Shown one piece after another: positions 41,408-51,358 of a stretch of 64,000 nucleotides of DNA. The notes under the pieces were generated by a model that worked only from the letters and a program-made list of their open reading frames with translations, was not told the DNA's origin and did not search any database. The stretch covers positions 186,001 to 250,000 of the forward strand of contig NZ_NJDE01000001.1 in the NCBI RefSeq assembly GCF_002205895.1, given 5' to 3'. A program made the position numbers and the translations under genes. The stretch is from Saccharibacillus sp. O23. GTDB taxonomy: Bacteria; Bacillota; Bacilli; Paenibacillales; Paenibacillaceae. How positions within the stretch are numbered: position 1 is the first letter of the stretch; each line of letters opens with the position of its first letter.

Positions 41408-41643
41408 TTTTTCCACCGATTTTGTTTGACCACGAACGATGAAACCTGCGGGGCGACTGCTTCAAGATCCGGTTTTCCGGTCTGACCTTTACGCCCCGCT
41501 TTACTTTTGCAAATTTATGGTCCATAATAGGTAACTTGTGCGCCGCCGCTTGCGAAGCGGTCGTTATTTGCGGCTTGAGCCGCCCAACATTACCCACATT
41601 TTCCATTTTAATATATACTCCACGATGAAAGGGATGACTGAAC

Positions 41644-42636
41644 ATGATCAAGGCCGTCAACTGGAACCGTCCCGCAGACGACTTCACCCTGATGTTCTGG
41701 AATCAAAATATCATGCAATTCTGGACGGACGACGAGATTCCGCTGTCCGACGACAAAATGTCTTGGATCACCTTGAACGAAGACGAGCAGGAAGCCTACA
41801 TGCAGGTCCTTGGCGGCCTGACGCTGCTCGATACCGTGCAAGGCGGAGTCGGCATGCCGCAGATCATGGAGCATGTCGAGAACCTTCAGCGCAAAGCGGT
41901 GCTCGCGTTCATGGGCATGATGGAGCAGATCCACGCCAAATCGTACAGCAGCATCTTCACGACGCTCGCTTCCACCGAAGAGATCGACAAGGTGTTCCGC
42001 TGGGTCGAAGAAAATCCGCTGCTGCAGAAAAAAGCGGAGATCATCTCGAAATACTATCAGAACATCCAGACGCCGAAAGATCTGTATCTGGCGATGGGCG
42101 CTTCGGTTATGCTCGAGAGCTACCTGTTCTACAGCGGCTTCTTCTACCCGCTGTATCTGGCCGGACAAGGCAAGATGACGAGCAGCGGCGAGATCATCGA
42201 CTTGATCCTGCGCGACGAGAGCATTCACGGCCTGTACGTGGGCGTGCTCGCTCAAGAAGTGCTGCGCGACCTTCCGGCATCGGAAGCCGAAGCGGCGACC
42301 CAAGAGCTCTACGAGCTGCTGCACACGCTGCAAGCCAACGAAGAGAAATATACCGAACAGCTCTACACCAAGATCGGCCTGACCGAAGAAGTGAACAAGT
42401 TCGTGCGTTACAACGCCAACAAAGCGATGATGAACCTCGGTCTGGAACCGCAGTTCGAAGAAGACGACGAGAGCATCAACCCGATCGTGCTGAACGGCCT
42501 GAAGACGCAGACCAAACAGCATGACTTCTTCTCGAAAAAAGGCAACGGGTACGTCCGCACGGTTCACGTGGAGCCGCTGCGCGACGAAGACTTCTTGTTC
42601 GATACGGCGGAATCGCCGGTAACGAGCGGTCTGTAA
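41644..42636 (+). CDS. nrdF: Class Ib ribonucleoside-diphosphate reductase, beta subunit
   Basis: 330 aa. It carries the dimetal-tyrosyl radical. Metal ligands are seen in DTVQGGVGMPQIMEHVENL (Asp/Glu), MMEQIHAKSYSSIF (Glu, His and the radical Tyr) and MLESYLFYSG plus LILRDESIHGLYVGVL. The 236-nt gap after nrdE is unusually long for an operon and has a hairpin CCGCTT/GAAGCGG near 41540 and a possible -10 at 41610-41622; a second promoter is possible. AAAGGG lies 11 nt before the start. A terminator follows. Confidence 0.95.
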   Translation: MIKAVNWNRPADDFTLMFWNQNIMQFWTDDEIPLSDDKMSWITLNEDEQEAYMQVLGGLTLLDTVQGGVGMPQIMEHVENLQRKAVLAFMGMMEQIHAKSYSSIFTTLASTEEIDKVFRWVEENPLLQKKAEIISKYYQNIQTPKDLYLAMGASVMLESYLFYSGFFYPLYLAGQGKMTSSGEIIDLILRDESIHGLYVGVLAQEVLRDLPASEAEAATQELYELLHTLQANEEKYTEQLYTKIGLTEEVNKFVRYNANKAMMNLGLEPQFEEDDESINPIVLNGLKTQTKQHDFFSKKGNGYVRTVHVEPLRDEDFLFDTAESPVTSGL

Positions 42637-42655
42637 AAGTTTCGGTTAAAAAAGC

Positions 42656-42720
42656 AAAGACTTCGCCTCGACGAAGGAAATCCTGCCTACGGTTTTCCTG
42701 CTGCGGGCGAAGTCTTTTTT
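42656..42720 (+). terminator. Intrinsic terminator of the nrd operon
   Basis: AAAGACTTCGCC pairs with GGCGAAGTCTTTTTT; the loop contains a second small stem. Confidence 0.9.
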
Positions 42721-42768
42721 GTTCGGCATGCCGTTCATTCTAATAGAAGAAACGAGGCGAAGCTTACC

Positions 42769-43716
42769 ATGAAAGCCGCAGTCATTCGCAAATACGGCGG
42801 GCCCGACGTGTTCCGCATCGAAGAAGTCGACGAACCTGCGCCTGCCGCCGGCGAGATCAAAGTCCGCATGCGCGCCACCTCCATTAACCCGATCGACTTC
42901 AAGACGCGCAAAGGCTATCTGTTTTTCTTGTCGGGATTTCGGTTCCCCAAGATTCTGTGTTCCGACTTCTCGGGAATCGTCGAAGCCTGCGGAACCGGCG
43001 TGACCGATTTCTCTCCCGGCGACGAAGTCTACGGGTTCACCAACGGAGCGATGCAAGGCGGCGGATTGGCGGAAGCCCTATGCTGCAAAGCTTCGATCGC
43101 TTCGCGCAAACCCGCCGCGTCGAGTTTCGAAGAAGCCGCCTCCATCCCGCTCGCCGCGTCGACCGCTTATCAGGCGCTGACGAAGGTCGGCGGGTTGAAA
43201 CCCGGCATGCGGGCGCTCGTGATCGGCGCGACGGGCGGCGTCGGCCATTTCGCCGTGCAGTTGGCCGTGATCGCCGGCGCGCACGTGACGGGCGTCTGCC
43301 GATCTTCCGGCGAAGCGCTGGCGCGCGAACTGGGCTGCGAGGACGTGATTGCTTACGACCGCGAAGATTTCCGCCGAGCCGGCAAGCCGCCGTTCGACGT
43401 GATCTTCGACGCGGCCGGCAAATACGGCTTCTGGAGCTGCCGCAGCCTGCTGACCGCTTCCGGCGTTTACGTCACGACCGTGCCCGGTCCTACGGTGATG
43501 CCCGCGGTCGCGCTGACGGCCGCAGCCAAACGCAAAGCCCGTTTCGTCGGCGCGAATTCAAACGACCGCGATCTGAGCCTGATGCGGCAGTGGTGCGAAG
43601 AAGGCCGATTGAAACCGACGATCGAAGCCGTTTTTCCGCTGGAGGAGACGCGTCAAGCTTACGAGCTGGCCGAATCCGGCCGGACGCGGGGCAAAGTGGT
43701 GATTCGGACCGTGTGA
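42769..43716 (+). CDS. NAD(P)-dependent zinc-independent MDR oxidoreductase (quinone-oxidoreductase-like)
   Basis: 315 aa, GroES-like N-terminal domain (VIRKYGGPDVFRIEEVDEP) and Rossmann domain with the nucleotide loop VIGATGGVGHFAVQLA at about 151-166. SINPIDFKTRKGY and FSGIVEACGTGVTDFSPGDEV are standard MDR features; the zinc ligands of classical alcohol dehydrogenases are absent. It likely reduces quinones or enones; substrate unknown. Single gene, ends at a terminator. Confidence 0.9.
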   Translation: MKAAVIRKYGGPDVFRIEEVDEPAPAAGEIKVRMRATSINPIDFKTRKGYLFFLSGFRFPKILCSDFSGIVEACGTGVTDFSPGDEVYGFTNGAMQGGGLAEALCCKASIASRKPAASSFEEAASIPLAASTAYQALTKVGGLKPGMRALVIGATGGVGHFAVQLAVIAGAHVTGVCRSSGEALARELGCEDVIAYDREDFRRAGKPPFDVIFDAAGKYGFWSCRSLLTASGVYVTTVPGPTVMPAVALTAAAKRKARFVGANSNDRDLSLMRQWCEEGRLKPTIEAVFPLEETRQAYELAESGRTRGKVVIRTV

Positions 43717-43772
43717 ACGACGGCGGCGGTTCAAAGCGCTTCAAGCACCGCCGCTCACCTACGTTTCTTCGA

Positions 43773-43806
43773 AAGGCTGTCGAATACCGCGAACAGCCTT
43801 TTTTTT
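43773..43806 (+). terminator. Intrinsic terminator
   Basis: AAGGCTGT pairs with ACAGCCTT, followed by TTTTTT. Confidence 0.85.
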
Positions 43807-43844
43807 GTGCCTACTTTCGCTGCCTTGCCTCTTTTTTCCGCAAA

Positions 43845-43886
43845 TAAAACCGCCTTTGCGATCCGTGAAGATCGCAAAGGCGGTTT
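43845..43886 (-). terminator. Intrinsic terminator of the S8 protease gene
   Basis: AAAACCGCCTTTGCGATC and GATCGCAAAGGCGGTTT form a 17-bp stem; the minus-strand T-tract follows. Confidence 0.88.
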
Positions 43887-43920
43887 CGGGCTTCCTAAGT
43901 TCAATCCGCTAACGCCGGCC

Positions 43921-46900
43921 TTACTTTTTCGTAGGCGGCAGCAGCGTCACCGGTACGGTAAACGATTCGCTGATTTTGGAGTTCTTTTTGTAATAAGCGG
44001 TGACTTCCAGATTGACCACGGTCGGCGTCGACGGCAGAGCGCGAAGCGCGCCTTTGCTGTTGATCAGATCCGGACGGTCGCTGCCGGTCACTTGGAACTT
44101 CACTTCGTTGGTCGAAGTCAGCTTGAGCACGTTCGGGCCGATGCGGGTCGTGTTGACGACCGCCGCCGCTTTGTCGAACGCCGCGATCGCTTCGTCTACC
44201 AGCAGTGCCCGGCGATCCGCGATGCGGTAGCTGGTATACGCCAGATAACGAATCGGGTTGCCCGCAGGATCTTTGGCGATCTGACCGCTAGGCGTCAGTT
44301 GAGCCGCGAGAAGTTCGAGCTGATACGTGCCCGGTTCAAGCTTGCCGACTTTGCCCGTATTTTCGTCGAGGTAATAGTCGTCCAATCCTTCGAACGTGTA
44401 ACGGCCGGGTTCGATCAACCGCAGATTGCCCTGCGCGTCTTGATCGACGATCTGACCGACCAGACCGATATACTCGTCGTCGATGCCGTATACGGCGATC
44501 TGGATATAATTGACGTCGTCGGTCGACAAGGTGAACGATACGTCCGTCGTATCGCGGTTGCCGTCGCCGTCAGGCGTGATGATGCGTTCGGACAGTTGAA
44601 CGTCTTGGATGCCGAAGCCTGTCGTCGGCTTCTCGTCGCCGATATGAACGGCGAACGGAAGGTGCAGATCCGGCTGTCCCGGCGATTGCAGGCGCACTTC
44701 GCCTTCGTAGACGCCTTTCGCCGCATCCGATGCCGGATCGATCGTCAGTTCGAATTCGCCCGGTGTTCCGGCTGCCGCGCTGACCGTATTGCCGCTGCCC
44801 AGACCGTTCAGGGAAGCCGAGATCTTGCTCGTATCCGGCGTCGCGATCGGATTCGTCGGATCGGAAGTCACGTCTTCATGCCACACCACGCTTGCCGTAT
44901 AAGAGACAGGCGCGCCGGTTACGCTCTTCAACTGCAGCTTGCGGCTGACCGCTTCGCTGCTGCCGTCCAGCAGACCGAACGCGGTCGAAGGCGCGTAGTT
45001 GGTCACCGGTACCGACACGAGGTCGGGGTTCAGAATATGAATCTCTTCCACGGCCTGCAGCAGGGCAGGCGTATCGAGAGCGTCCGCCACGTAAGCGCGT
45101 CCTGCGCCTTGCGAATATACGTCGTACGGCGTGCCCGATTCGTCCGAGATGGTATCGGCGGTATTGGCCAATGCCGCGCGTACGTCGTAAGGCGACCACC
45201 CCGGATATTTCTGTTTCAGCAGCAGCGCGAGGCCGGCTACGTGAGGCGTCGCCATGCTCGTGCCGCTCAACCGCGCATACGCTTCGTCATAGCTGACGTT
45301 CGGATCGAATTTGCCGTATTCCGGGAAGGTGGACAGCAGGTTGACGCCCGGTGCCACCACGTCCGGCTTGATGCTCAGGCTATCGTCCGAGTTCGGTCCG
45401 CGGGAGCTGAACGAAGCCATCTTGTCGCCTTCCACGACCGTCTTCGGATAGTCGCTTCCGAAAGTGATCTCGAATTCCGGCTTGTCCTGCTTCAGCGCTT
45501 CTCTCGCCAATGCGCGGCCTTCCGTGCCGCTCATGTCGAAGTAAGGCACGTAATCGAAGCTGTCGCCCAAGAACGCGAGCGTTCCGACCGGCTCGTCGCG
45601 GCCCGGAACCGATTCGGACAGGTCCGCTTCGTTCGGATTGCTCGACTTGACGTTGCCGTTGAAGATCACGATCGCTTTGGCGCCGTGCGCCGCGGCGCCG
45701 CGAACTTTCGCGTCGAACGTCAGGTTGCCGCGGGAGACCACGACCACTTTGCCCGTCACGTCGACGCCTTGCTCCGCCAGCGCGTCATAGTCCGCGTCGG
45801 TACCGAGGTTCGCGTAGACGGCCGCGTTCGGCTCCGTGCCGAGCAGCGAAGCGAAGTTTTCTTGGCCCGTTTTCCAAGCCAATACGTCCGTGTTATACGG
45901 GCCGTACACCGACTCCGCGACAGCCGCGCGAGAAGCTTCCGCTTGGTCGGCGGCAGGCTTCTGGGCTGCCGGCTGCTCTGCGGCAGGCTGTTCGGTCGAC
46001 GGAGCTTCCGCCGCCGGTTGTTCCTCGGCAGGCGCTTCTGTCGAAGGCGTTTCTGCGCTCGGCTGCTCCGATTCGGATTGCTCGGATGCCGGAGTCTCCG
46101 TCGCCGGTTGATCGGCAGACGATTCTTCCGCCGCTTTCGCGTCTTCTTGCGAAGCATCGGAAGCGGCAGGCGCTTCCGGAGCCTTCTCTTCTTCGACCGG
46201 CGGTTCTTCCGTCGCCGGTTCTCCGACGGATGCCGAGAAGGTTCCTTCGTAATGGTTGCTTTCGCTCGTTACGGCTCCTACGGAGATCGCGAGCTGCGAA
46301 GAAGCCGGCGAACCCATCGAATAATAATAAGGACCTTCGTCGGCGGCGTTGCCGTTGGCGACAACCGCCGTCACGCCCGACAATACCGCGTTATTGATCG
46401 CCACGGCGTCCGGGGAATTCGGATCTTTGTTCGAATCGGAACCCAGCGACAAGTTGATCACGTCCATGCCGTCTTTGACCGCATGTTCGATGCCGTCGAT
46501 GACCTGCGCCGACGAGCCCGAAGCGCGGCCCGTCTGGATGTTGCGGCCGAGCACTTTATAGACGTACAGGTCGGCATCGTAGGCTACGCCTTTTTGCACC
46601 AGATCCGAAGTCGGGTTGGTTCCGCGTCCCACGATCGTGCCCGAGACGTGCGTACCGTGGCTGGTTCCTTCATAAGACGTTCCGTTGATCTCAGCCGGCG
46701 GTTCTTCGTACGGATCGTTATCTTTCTCGAACGAGTCGTAACCGCCTTTGTAGGCATCTTTGAGATCCGGGTGGAGATAATCGACCCCGGTGTCGATGAC
46801 GCCGACTTTGAGGCCTTTGCCTGTCAGTCCTTCGGCCCAAGCTTCGTCCACGCCCATCTGCTTCAGAGGCTGAATCTCGAAGTTGCTGCCCGCCGAGGCT

Positions 46901-47463
46901 TCTTTCTCGTCGACCGGAATCTCGTAATAGGTCTGGTTCTCGTCGATGGAGACGACGCTCGGAATCGAAGCCAATGCCGTCAATTGGTTCGCCGATACCG
47001 TGACCTCGAACCCGTTCAAGACGGTGTTGTATTGATAATTGACTTGAAGATCGATGCCGAGCGCTGCCGCTTGGCTCAAGAAGTTCGACTGCTCCGTATC
47101 GACCGACTGTTCGGCCGAGAGTGCCGAGAAACTTCTCAGATTGACATCGCCCGACGAAGATTCGGCGGCGGCCGCAGCGACCGGCTCGCGGCTCAACTGC
47201 ACGATCGCTCGCACTTTATGTAGGGACTTGGTGTCCAGCTTGGGCGAAATGATGGAAGCGACGTCGCGGGTCTGCACGGCAAAAGCGCTTGCCCGGCCTT
47301 CTGCCGATCCGCCGTTCAATGAGGATTCGGACAGCTTATACGGAACCAGCTTGTCCGTCGGCTTGGATGCCGGCTGAGCGGAAGCGGCCGCCGGGAGCGC
47401 CCCCAGCGCCAACGCCAGGCTCAATGACGCGCCCGACAACTTACGGAACAAATCTTTCTTCAA
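43921..47463 (-). CDS. Secreted subtilisin-like serine protease (Vpr-like) with low-complexity insertion
   Basis: 1180 aa. Signal peptide 1-29 (cleavage after ASA), I9-type propeptide (about 75-180), then the S8 catalytic domain: D224 (GVIDTGVDYLHPDL), H269 (TSHGTHVSGT), oxyanion Asn region around VANGNA, and S736 (LSGTSMATPHVAG). A PA domain lies between them (about 540-660; GKVVVVSRGNLTFDAK), as in B. subtilis Vpr. An unusual tract of about 100 residues of Ala, Pro, Glu, Ser and Thr (about 415-513) is inserted between the catalytic His part and the PA domain. The C-terminal 350 residues are beta-sandwich-like. It should degrade proteins outside the cell for nutrition or processing. Confidence 0.92.
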   Translation of the reverse strand: MKKDLFRKLSGASLSLALALGALPAAASAQPASKPTDKLVPYKLSESSLNGGSAEGRASAFAVQTRDVASIISPKLDTKSLHKVRAIVQLSREPVAAAAAESSSGDVNLRSFSALSAEQSVDTEQSNFLSQAAALGIDLQVNYQYNTVLNGFEVTVSANQLTALASIPSVVSIDENQTYYEIPVDEKEASAGSNFEIQPLKQMGVDEAWAEGLTGKGLKVGVIDTGVDYLHPDLKDAYKGGYDSFEKDNDPYEEPPAEINGTSYEGTSHGTHVSGTIVGRGTNPTSDLVQKGVAYDADLYVYKVLGRNIQTGRASGSSAQVIDGIEHAVKDGMDVINLSLGSDSNKDPNSPDAVAINNAVLSGVTAVVANGNAADEGPYYYSMGSPASSQLAISVGAVTSESNHYEGTFSASVGEPATEEPPVEEEKAPEAPAASDASQEDAKAAEESSADQPATETPASEQSESEQPSAETPSTEAPAEEQPAAEAPSTEQPAAEQPAAQKPAADQAEASRAAVAESVYGPYNTDVLAWKTGQENFASLLGTEPNAAVYANLGTDADYDALAEQGVDVTGKVVVVSRGNLTFDAKVRGAAAHGAKAIVIFNGNVKSSNPNEADLSESVPGRDEPVGTLAFLGDSFDYVPYFDMSGTEGRALAREALKQDKPEFEITFGSDYPKTVVEGDKMASFSSRGPNSDDSLSIKPDVVAPGVNLLSTFPEYGKFDPNVSYDEAYARLSGTSMATPHVAGLALLLKQKYPGWSPYDVRAALANTADTISDESGTPYDVYSQGAGRAYVADALDTPALLQAVEEIHILNPDLVSVPVTNYAPSTAFGLLDGSSEAVSRKLQLKSVTGAPVSYTASVVWHEDVTSDPTNPIATPDTSKISASLNGLGSGNTVSAAAGTPGEFELTIDPASDAAKGVYEGEVRLQSPGQPDLHLPFAVHIGDEKPTTGFGIQDVQLSERIITPDGDGNRDTTDVSFTLSTDDVNYIQIAVYGIDDEYIGLVGQIVDQDAQGNLRLIEPGRYTFEGLDDYYLDENTGKVGKLEPGTYQLELLAAQLTPSGQIAKDPAGNPIRYLAYTSYRIADRRALLVDEAIAAFDKAAAVVNTTRIGPNVLKLTSTNEVKFQVTGSDRPDLINSKGALRALPSTPTVVNLEVTAYYKKNSKISESFTVPVTLLPPTKK

Positions 47464-47932
47464 TGCAACTTCCCCTCTCTCGTTGTATGGAATGGATACA
47501 GCGTTGCTGAAGCTTCACACGGCTCGGGATCGATCCGAAAGTCTGCCTCCTCTCATGCGGTTGTCAAAAAGCTTGGCCCCTATGTTAGCACCGGTATCAA
47601 GAGTTGACCACTTGTAAATTTTTCGGACGAACCGTTTCAATTAGGCCTTGCAACGAATTTTGTCGAATTTTTATTGGGACTTACCGCTCTGTTTCGAATC
47701 TCCGATCCCGTGCAGCAAGCAAAAGTCTCAGTAATGTCATAGGGATGAAAGGGTTCATTCGTTCGAACTGATTCTTTTGGTTGCTATCGGCGACTCGCTT
47801 GAGGGTACAAAGACTTAATTTTTCGACAAATCGGATTTTTCTGTCGTTCGCGGCTTTCTAAGTGCAGCTCGCAGCGTCTTTCGGGCTGCAAAAAGTAAAA
47901 CAAAGCTTGAATCGGCGATCGGCAGCGAATAG
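47464..47932. other. Intergenic region upstream of the S8 protease
   Basis: This stretch contains no open frame with a ribosome site. It is AT-rich at about 47610-47700 and probably holds the protease promoter, but I cannot pick a clear -35/-10 pair. AGAGGGGAAG lies just upstream of the protease ATG. Confidence 0.4.
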
Positions 47933-47970
47933 AAAAAAGAACCTGCGGACGATCCGCAGGTTCTTTTTTA
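47933..47970. terminator. Intrinsic terminator
   Basis: AAAAAAGAACCTGCGGA-CGA-TCCGCAGGTTCTTTTTT; it ends the SLH/YcdB-like gene and can work in both directions. Confidence 0.92.
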
Positions 47971-48007
47971 TCTGATCCGGAATGCAGCATACACTTCTGT
48001 CTTCCGC

Positions 48008-50302
48008 TTACCAAGAGTTCCAATTCATAAAGGTATCCGTTTTCCCTTGAAGATCGGCCAAGCGCATCAGCACCGCGGATGCGTCGGCTTTCGTCACGAC
48101 CTGCCGAGGCAGGAAGTTTCCGTTGACGGCCGGGAGCAGTCCCAGCTTGATCGCCAGCGCGGCATCCCCTTTGTTCGTCACGCCTGCGGCATCGGCAATG
48201 CCCGGAAGATCGACGGTCGAGTTGTAGTAAGAAGCGAGCTTATCGTAGTTCAGCACGCCCATTAACAGATGCGCCAGATCGTCCCGGTTCAGCTCGGCAT
48301 TCGGCCGGAAATCCGCCGTCTTGTCCGGAGTCAACCAGCCTTGGCCCGCCAACGCGCCGATCGCCGATTGATAAGGACTGTCGGCGTTGACGTCGCGGAA
48401 CAAATCCGTACCCGGGTAATCGTTGTACGCCGAATAGTTCGGCTGCAGCGCGCGCGCCAGCATATCCGCCCATTCTCCGCGAGTCAGCTTGGCATCGGGA
48501 TCGACCTTGCCTTTATCGTCCGGCACCAGAATTCCGTGGTCGATCATCGCTTCGAGCGCCGATTGCTCGGCATGCCCCGCGATATCGCTCGCTCCGGCGG
48601 AAGGCTTGCCCGGGTCGTCCGATCCGTAAGTCGTTTTCCATTGACCGTCGGAAGCGTCCAGCGCGTTGAAAGCGCCCAACGGTTCGTTCGTTCCCAGCAT
48701 CGGCACGTACGTGAGCTTGATCTCGGTCTGGCTTTGCTCGGTAGGATCGGTCGCGTAACGGCTGAACTGGCTGTAATACAGCTGTAGTTCGGAGTCTTTC
48801 AGGAATTTGGCTTTCGCTTCGGCAGGCGCGACTTTGACCGAAGAAGCGGCCGGGAACGTTCCGGTCGCGGAGATCGACGGCTGCACCGCATAGAATTCGT
48901 TCAGCTGCCCGTTCGCGCCGATCGTTACGCTCGCCGTATCGCCTTGAACCGCGATGCCGGATTCGTAACGTTGGAAGCTGTAAGCCAGGCTCCAGTCCCC
49001 TTTTTTCGGAGTCGAGATCAGACGCCATTGCTGCGCGTTCGGAAGCAGTTTGGACGCCCAAGCGATCGCCTGTTCCTTGTTCTTCGCCGTCGGCTGAACG
49101 CTCGCGCCGGACGAAGCCTCGGAATCGTAGAAGTAATAATTGTAGATTTGACCGGTTTCCGCGTTCAACTGCACGTTGACGCTGCTTGTGCGGCCTTTGG
49201 CGACTTGAGCGAGATCGATCACCCACACTTTGGTATTTTTCTTCGGATAGTCCTGCGTGTACGTCTGCTGACCGTTCACCTTATAGCCTTCCGGGAACAA
49301 GCCGAGCTTCTTGAGCTGCTCCTGCGCCGCGTTCTCGGTCTTGAGCGGAGCGGACACGAACCCTCCCGCTTGAAGCGCTTCGCCGTCTTGACCGATCGCG
49401 ACCGACTGCGGGTAAGGCAGGCCGGTGATCGAGTCCAAACGTTCGCCGCTGACCGCGTCGATCGGTTCGGCTGCCGAATCGAAAGGCACATACCCCAGAT
49501 AATACGTCGAAGAAGCGCCCGTTTGTTCGTCGTTCGGAATATACGTCAGTTTGACGTCGAAACCCGACTCGTAGATCTTGCGCGCCGCTTCGGCCGATAC
49601 TTTCGGCGACGCCGACGGATAGGTCAGGTTGTTGACGCTGCGCGAGTAGCTGCTTACCGCGCCGCTCCGGTCGAGCGATACGACCGCCGTTTCCGGCTGC
49701 GAAGGGACGCCGTTGACTTTCATACGATAGCTGAACGTATAGCTTGCGCCGCCCAGCAGCGGGGAAACCGAACTTCCGTCGGAATAGGTCGTATCGTCCT
49801 GCACGAAATCGGTCGATTTGTTGTTCGGCATCGCGCGCAGCAGGAACTGCATCGCGCGCTCGGAAGCTTGTTCGCGCGTCAATTTGGCATCCGCTTGATT
49901 ATCCGAAGGCACGTAAGCGTCGACCACGTTTCCTTTGACGGCATCGACGCCGACGGAAGCGCTGTTGCCGTTTTGGCCCGGCAGAGCGTATGTAAGTCTC
50001 CAAGTTTGATTCGCGTCGCCGGTTCCGTAATAAGCGCTGTAATCGGCCGAAGAAACGTCGGAAGGCTTCAATTCCGGGAAAAGTTTCTGTACGGCCGCCG
50101 CGGCGGCCGAAGACGAGACTTTCGCGCCTTCCGGAATGGAGCCGGTCAGCGCGGAAGTCGAAAATTCGACCGATTCCCCGTTTTCGGCCGGCGCCGCCGA
50201 AGCTTGATTCGCCAATGCCGGCGAGCACAGAACGACGGTCGCCAATACGGCGGCTGCCGCCCTCCTCGAAGCCGGAATGCTTGCTTTGATTCTTTTCATC
50301 AT
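48008..50302 (-). CDS. Secreted S-layer-homology protein with YcdB/PepSY-like repeats
   Basis: 764 aa from the ATGATG at 50302/50299 with AAAGGAG 5-8 nt upstream; a much longer upstream frame is unsupported. Signal peptide 1-37 (VLATVVLCSPALANQASA). The main body has two YcdB/YcdC-type segments with PepSY-like units (KLTREQASERAMQFLLRAM; AQEQLKKLGLFPEGYKV; KNKEQAIAWASKLLPNA). Three SLH-like repeats follow at the C-terminus (SALEAMIDHGILVPDD..., SPYQSAIGALAGQGWLTPD, DAALAIKLGLLPAVNG) for cell-wall attachment. Likely a wall-bound inhibitor or envelope protein; function unproven. Confidence 0.85.
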   Translation of the reverse strand: MMKRIKASIPASRRAAAAVLATVVLCSPALANQASAAPAENGESVEFSTSALTGSIPEGAKVSSSAAAAAVQKLFPELKPSDVSSADYSAYYGTGDANQTWRLTYALPGQNGNSASVGVDAVKGNVVDAYVPSDNQADAKLTREQASERAMQFLLRAMPNNKSTDFVQDDTTYSDGSSVSPLLGGASYTFSYRMKVNGVPSQPETAVVSLDRSGAVSSYSRSVNNLTYPSASPKVSAEAARKIYESGFDVKLTYIPNDEQTGASSTYYLGYVPFDSAAEPIDAVSGERLDSITGLPYPQSVAIGQDGEALQAGGFVSAPLKTENAAQEQLKKLGLFPEGYKVNGQQTYTQDYPKKNTKVWVIDLAQVAKGRTSSVNVQLNAETGQIYNYYFYDSEASSGASVQPTAKNKEQAIAWASKLLPNAQQWRLISTPKKGDWSLAYSFQRYESGIAVQGDTASVTIGANGQLNEFYAVQPSISATGTFPAASSVKVAPAEAKAKFLKDSELQLYYSQFSRYATDPTEQSQTEIKLTYVPMLGTNEPLGAFNALDASDGQWKTTYGSDDPGKPSAGASDIAGHAEQSALEAMIDHGILVPDDKGKVDPDAKLTRGEWADMLARALQPNYSAYNDYPGTDLFRDVNADSPYQSAIGALAGQGWLTPDKTADFRPNAELNRDDLAHLLMGVLNYDKLASYYNSTVDLPGIADAAGVTNKGDAALAIKLGLLPAVNGNFLPRQVVTKADASAVLMRLADLQGKTDTFMNWNSW

Positions 50303-50450
50303 TCGATTCTCCTTTCGTTCGATCCGTTCTTGTCCGTTGATGATCCCCGCCATCATCTTATCACCGGCACCGAATGCAGAGGTTACTTTACGGCTACGAA
50401 GCGGATACGAAAAAATGACAAAGAGAGCGGTTACAGGGAACAATTTCGAT

Positions 50451-50499
50451 AAAAAATCCACCCTCGGGATCGGAAGTTCCGATCGTTCGAAAGTGGATC
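50451..50499 (-). terminator. Intrinsic terminator of the AIM24-family gene
   Basis: Minus strand: ATCCAC pairs with GTGGAT around GATCGGAA/TTCCGATC, followed by TTTTTT. Confidence 0.8.
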
Positions 50500-50517
50500 T
50501 GCGAATCCGTTTTTTCG

Positions 50518-51201
50518 TTAACTTCTTCCGCCCGGAATAAACGGTCTGATCCATTCGCCGAACGATTTCGGACTGCGCGTCTGAATCAGCACCACGCCTT
50601 CGCCGCGGAATCGGCAGACGATGCCTTCGCCGCTCGTGAAGCTCGATACCCAGCCTTTGGACGCTTTCTCCAGATCGTAACGCATGTAATCCGGCCAAGC
50701 GACCAAATGCCCGTTATCGACGACGACTTCTTGGCCTTGTTGAAGATTGATGGCATGGATGCCGCCGTACGAAGACAAGAACACGGTGCCGCGTCCGCTG
50801 ATCTCGACGATGAAAAACCCTTCGCCGGACAGCAGGCCTTTGCCCAAGTTCTGCATCTTCGTGCTGACTTCGATTCCCGCCGTGGCCGCCAAGAATCCGT
50901 CTTTCTGCACCATCAGGCGATACGATCCGTCCAGCTCGACCGCTTCGATCGCGCCGGGCGTCGCCGGAGCGAGCGTCGCTTCGCCGGAGCGTCCTACCGA
51001 CAGCAGTTCTTGGAAGAAGAACGATTCTCCGCTGAGCATCCGTCCCAAGCCTCGCATGATTCCTCCGTCCATCGTGCCTCTCAGCTCGATGTTCGGCGAC
51101 ATGGACACCATCGCGCCCGACTCGGCTTTGATGCTTTCTCCGCCGTCAAGCTGCACCTGAAGCAGCGGGAAGGCGCCTTGATACAAAATCTGATATTGCA
51201 T
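50518..51201 (-). CDS. AIM24 family protein (TIGR00266-like)
   Basis: 227 aa. A beta-rich protein of the AIM24/DUF124 family: [45 protein letters not shown], then [39 protein letters not shown], and a C-terminal [19 protein letters not shown]. The repeated SGESFFFQ and SGEGFFIVE elements reflect an internal duplication of the fold. Bacterial members have no proven role. Single gene between divergent or convergent neighbours. Confidence 0.9.
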   Translation of the reverse strand: MQYQILYQGAFPLLQVQLDGGESIKAESGAMVSMSPNIELRGTMDGGIMRGLGRMLSGESFFFQELLSVGRSGEATLAPATPGAIEAVELDGSYRLMVQKDGFLAATAGIEVSTKMQNLGKGLLSGEGFFIVEISGRGTVFLSSYGGIHAINLQQGQEVVVDNGHLVAWPDYMRYDLEKASKGWVSSFTSGEGIVCRFRGEGVVLIQTRSPKSFGEWIRPFIPGGRS

Positions 51202-51303
51202 GCCTGTTTGCCTCCTCTCTCTCGATCTCTTTCATCTTAATGAGATTTGCGCGGCCGCGCAACGAAGATTGCCGCGACCGCTTCCGTCAAATTGCGGCAG
51301 TTG

Positions 51304-51312
51304 TGCTATAAT
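51304..51312 (+). promoter_or_regulatory. Extended -10 promoter of the cyclophilin lipoprotein gene
   Basis: TGCTATAAT at 51304-51312 with a weak -35; the mRNA would start about 40 nt before the ATG at 51359. Confidence 0.6.
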
Positions 51313-51358
51313 CAATTGCAGTTCGATCATCCTACTACCTAATCAAGGGGGCAACACC

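Noticed and set aside
39302-41416. 704-aa minus-strand open frame
   Set aside because: Antisense shadow of nrdE, which has full family motifs.
43807-47223. 1138-aa plus-strand open frame
   Set aside because: Complete antisense shadow of the S8 protease gene with Arg-rich, unnatural composition; typical of GC-rich DNA.
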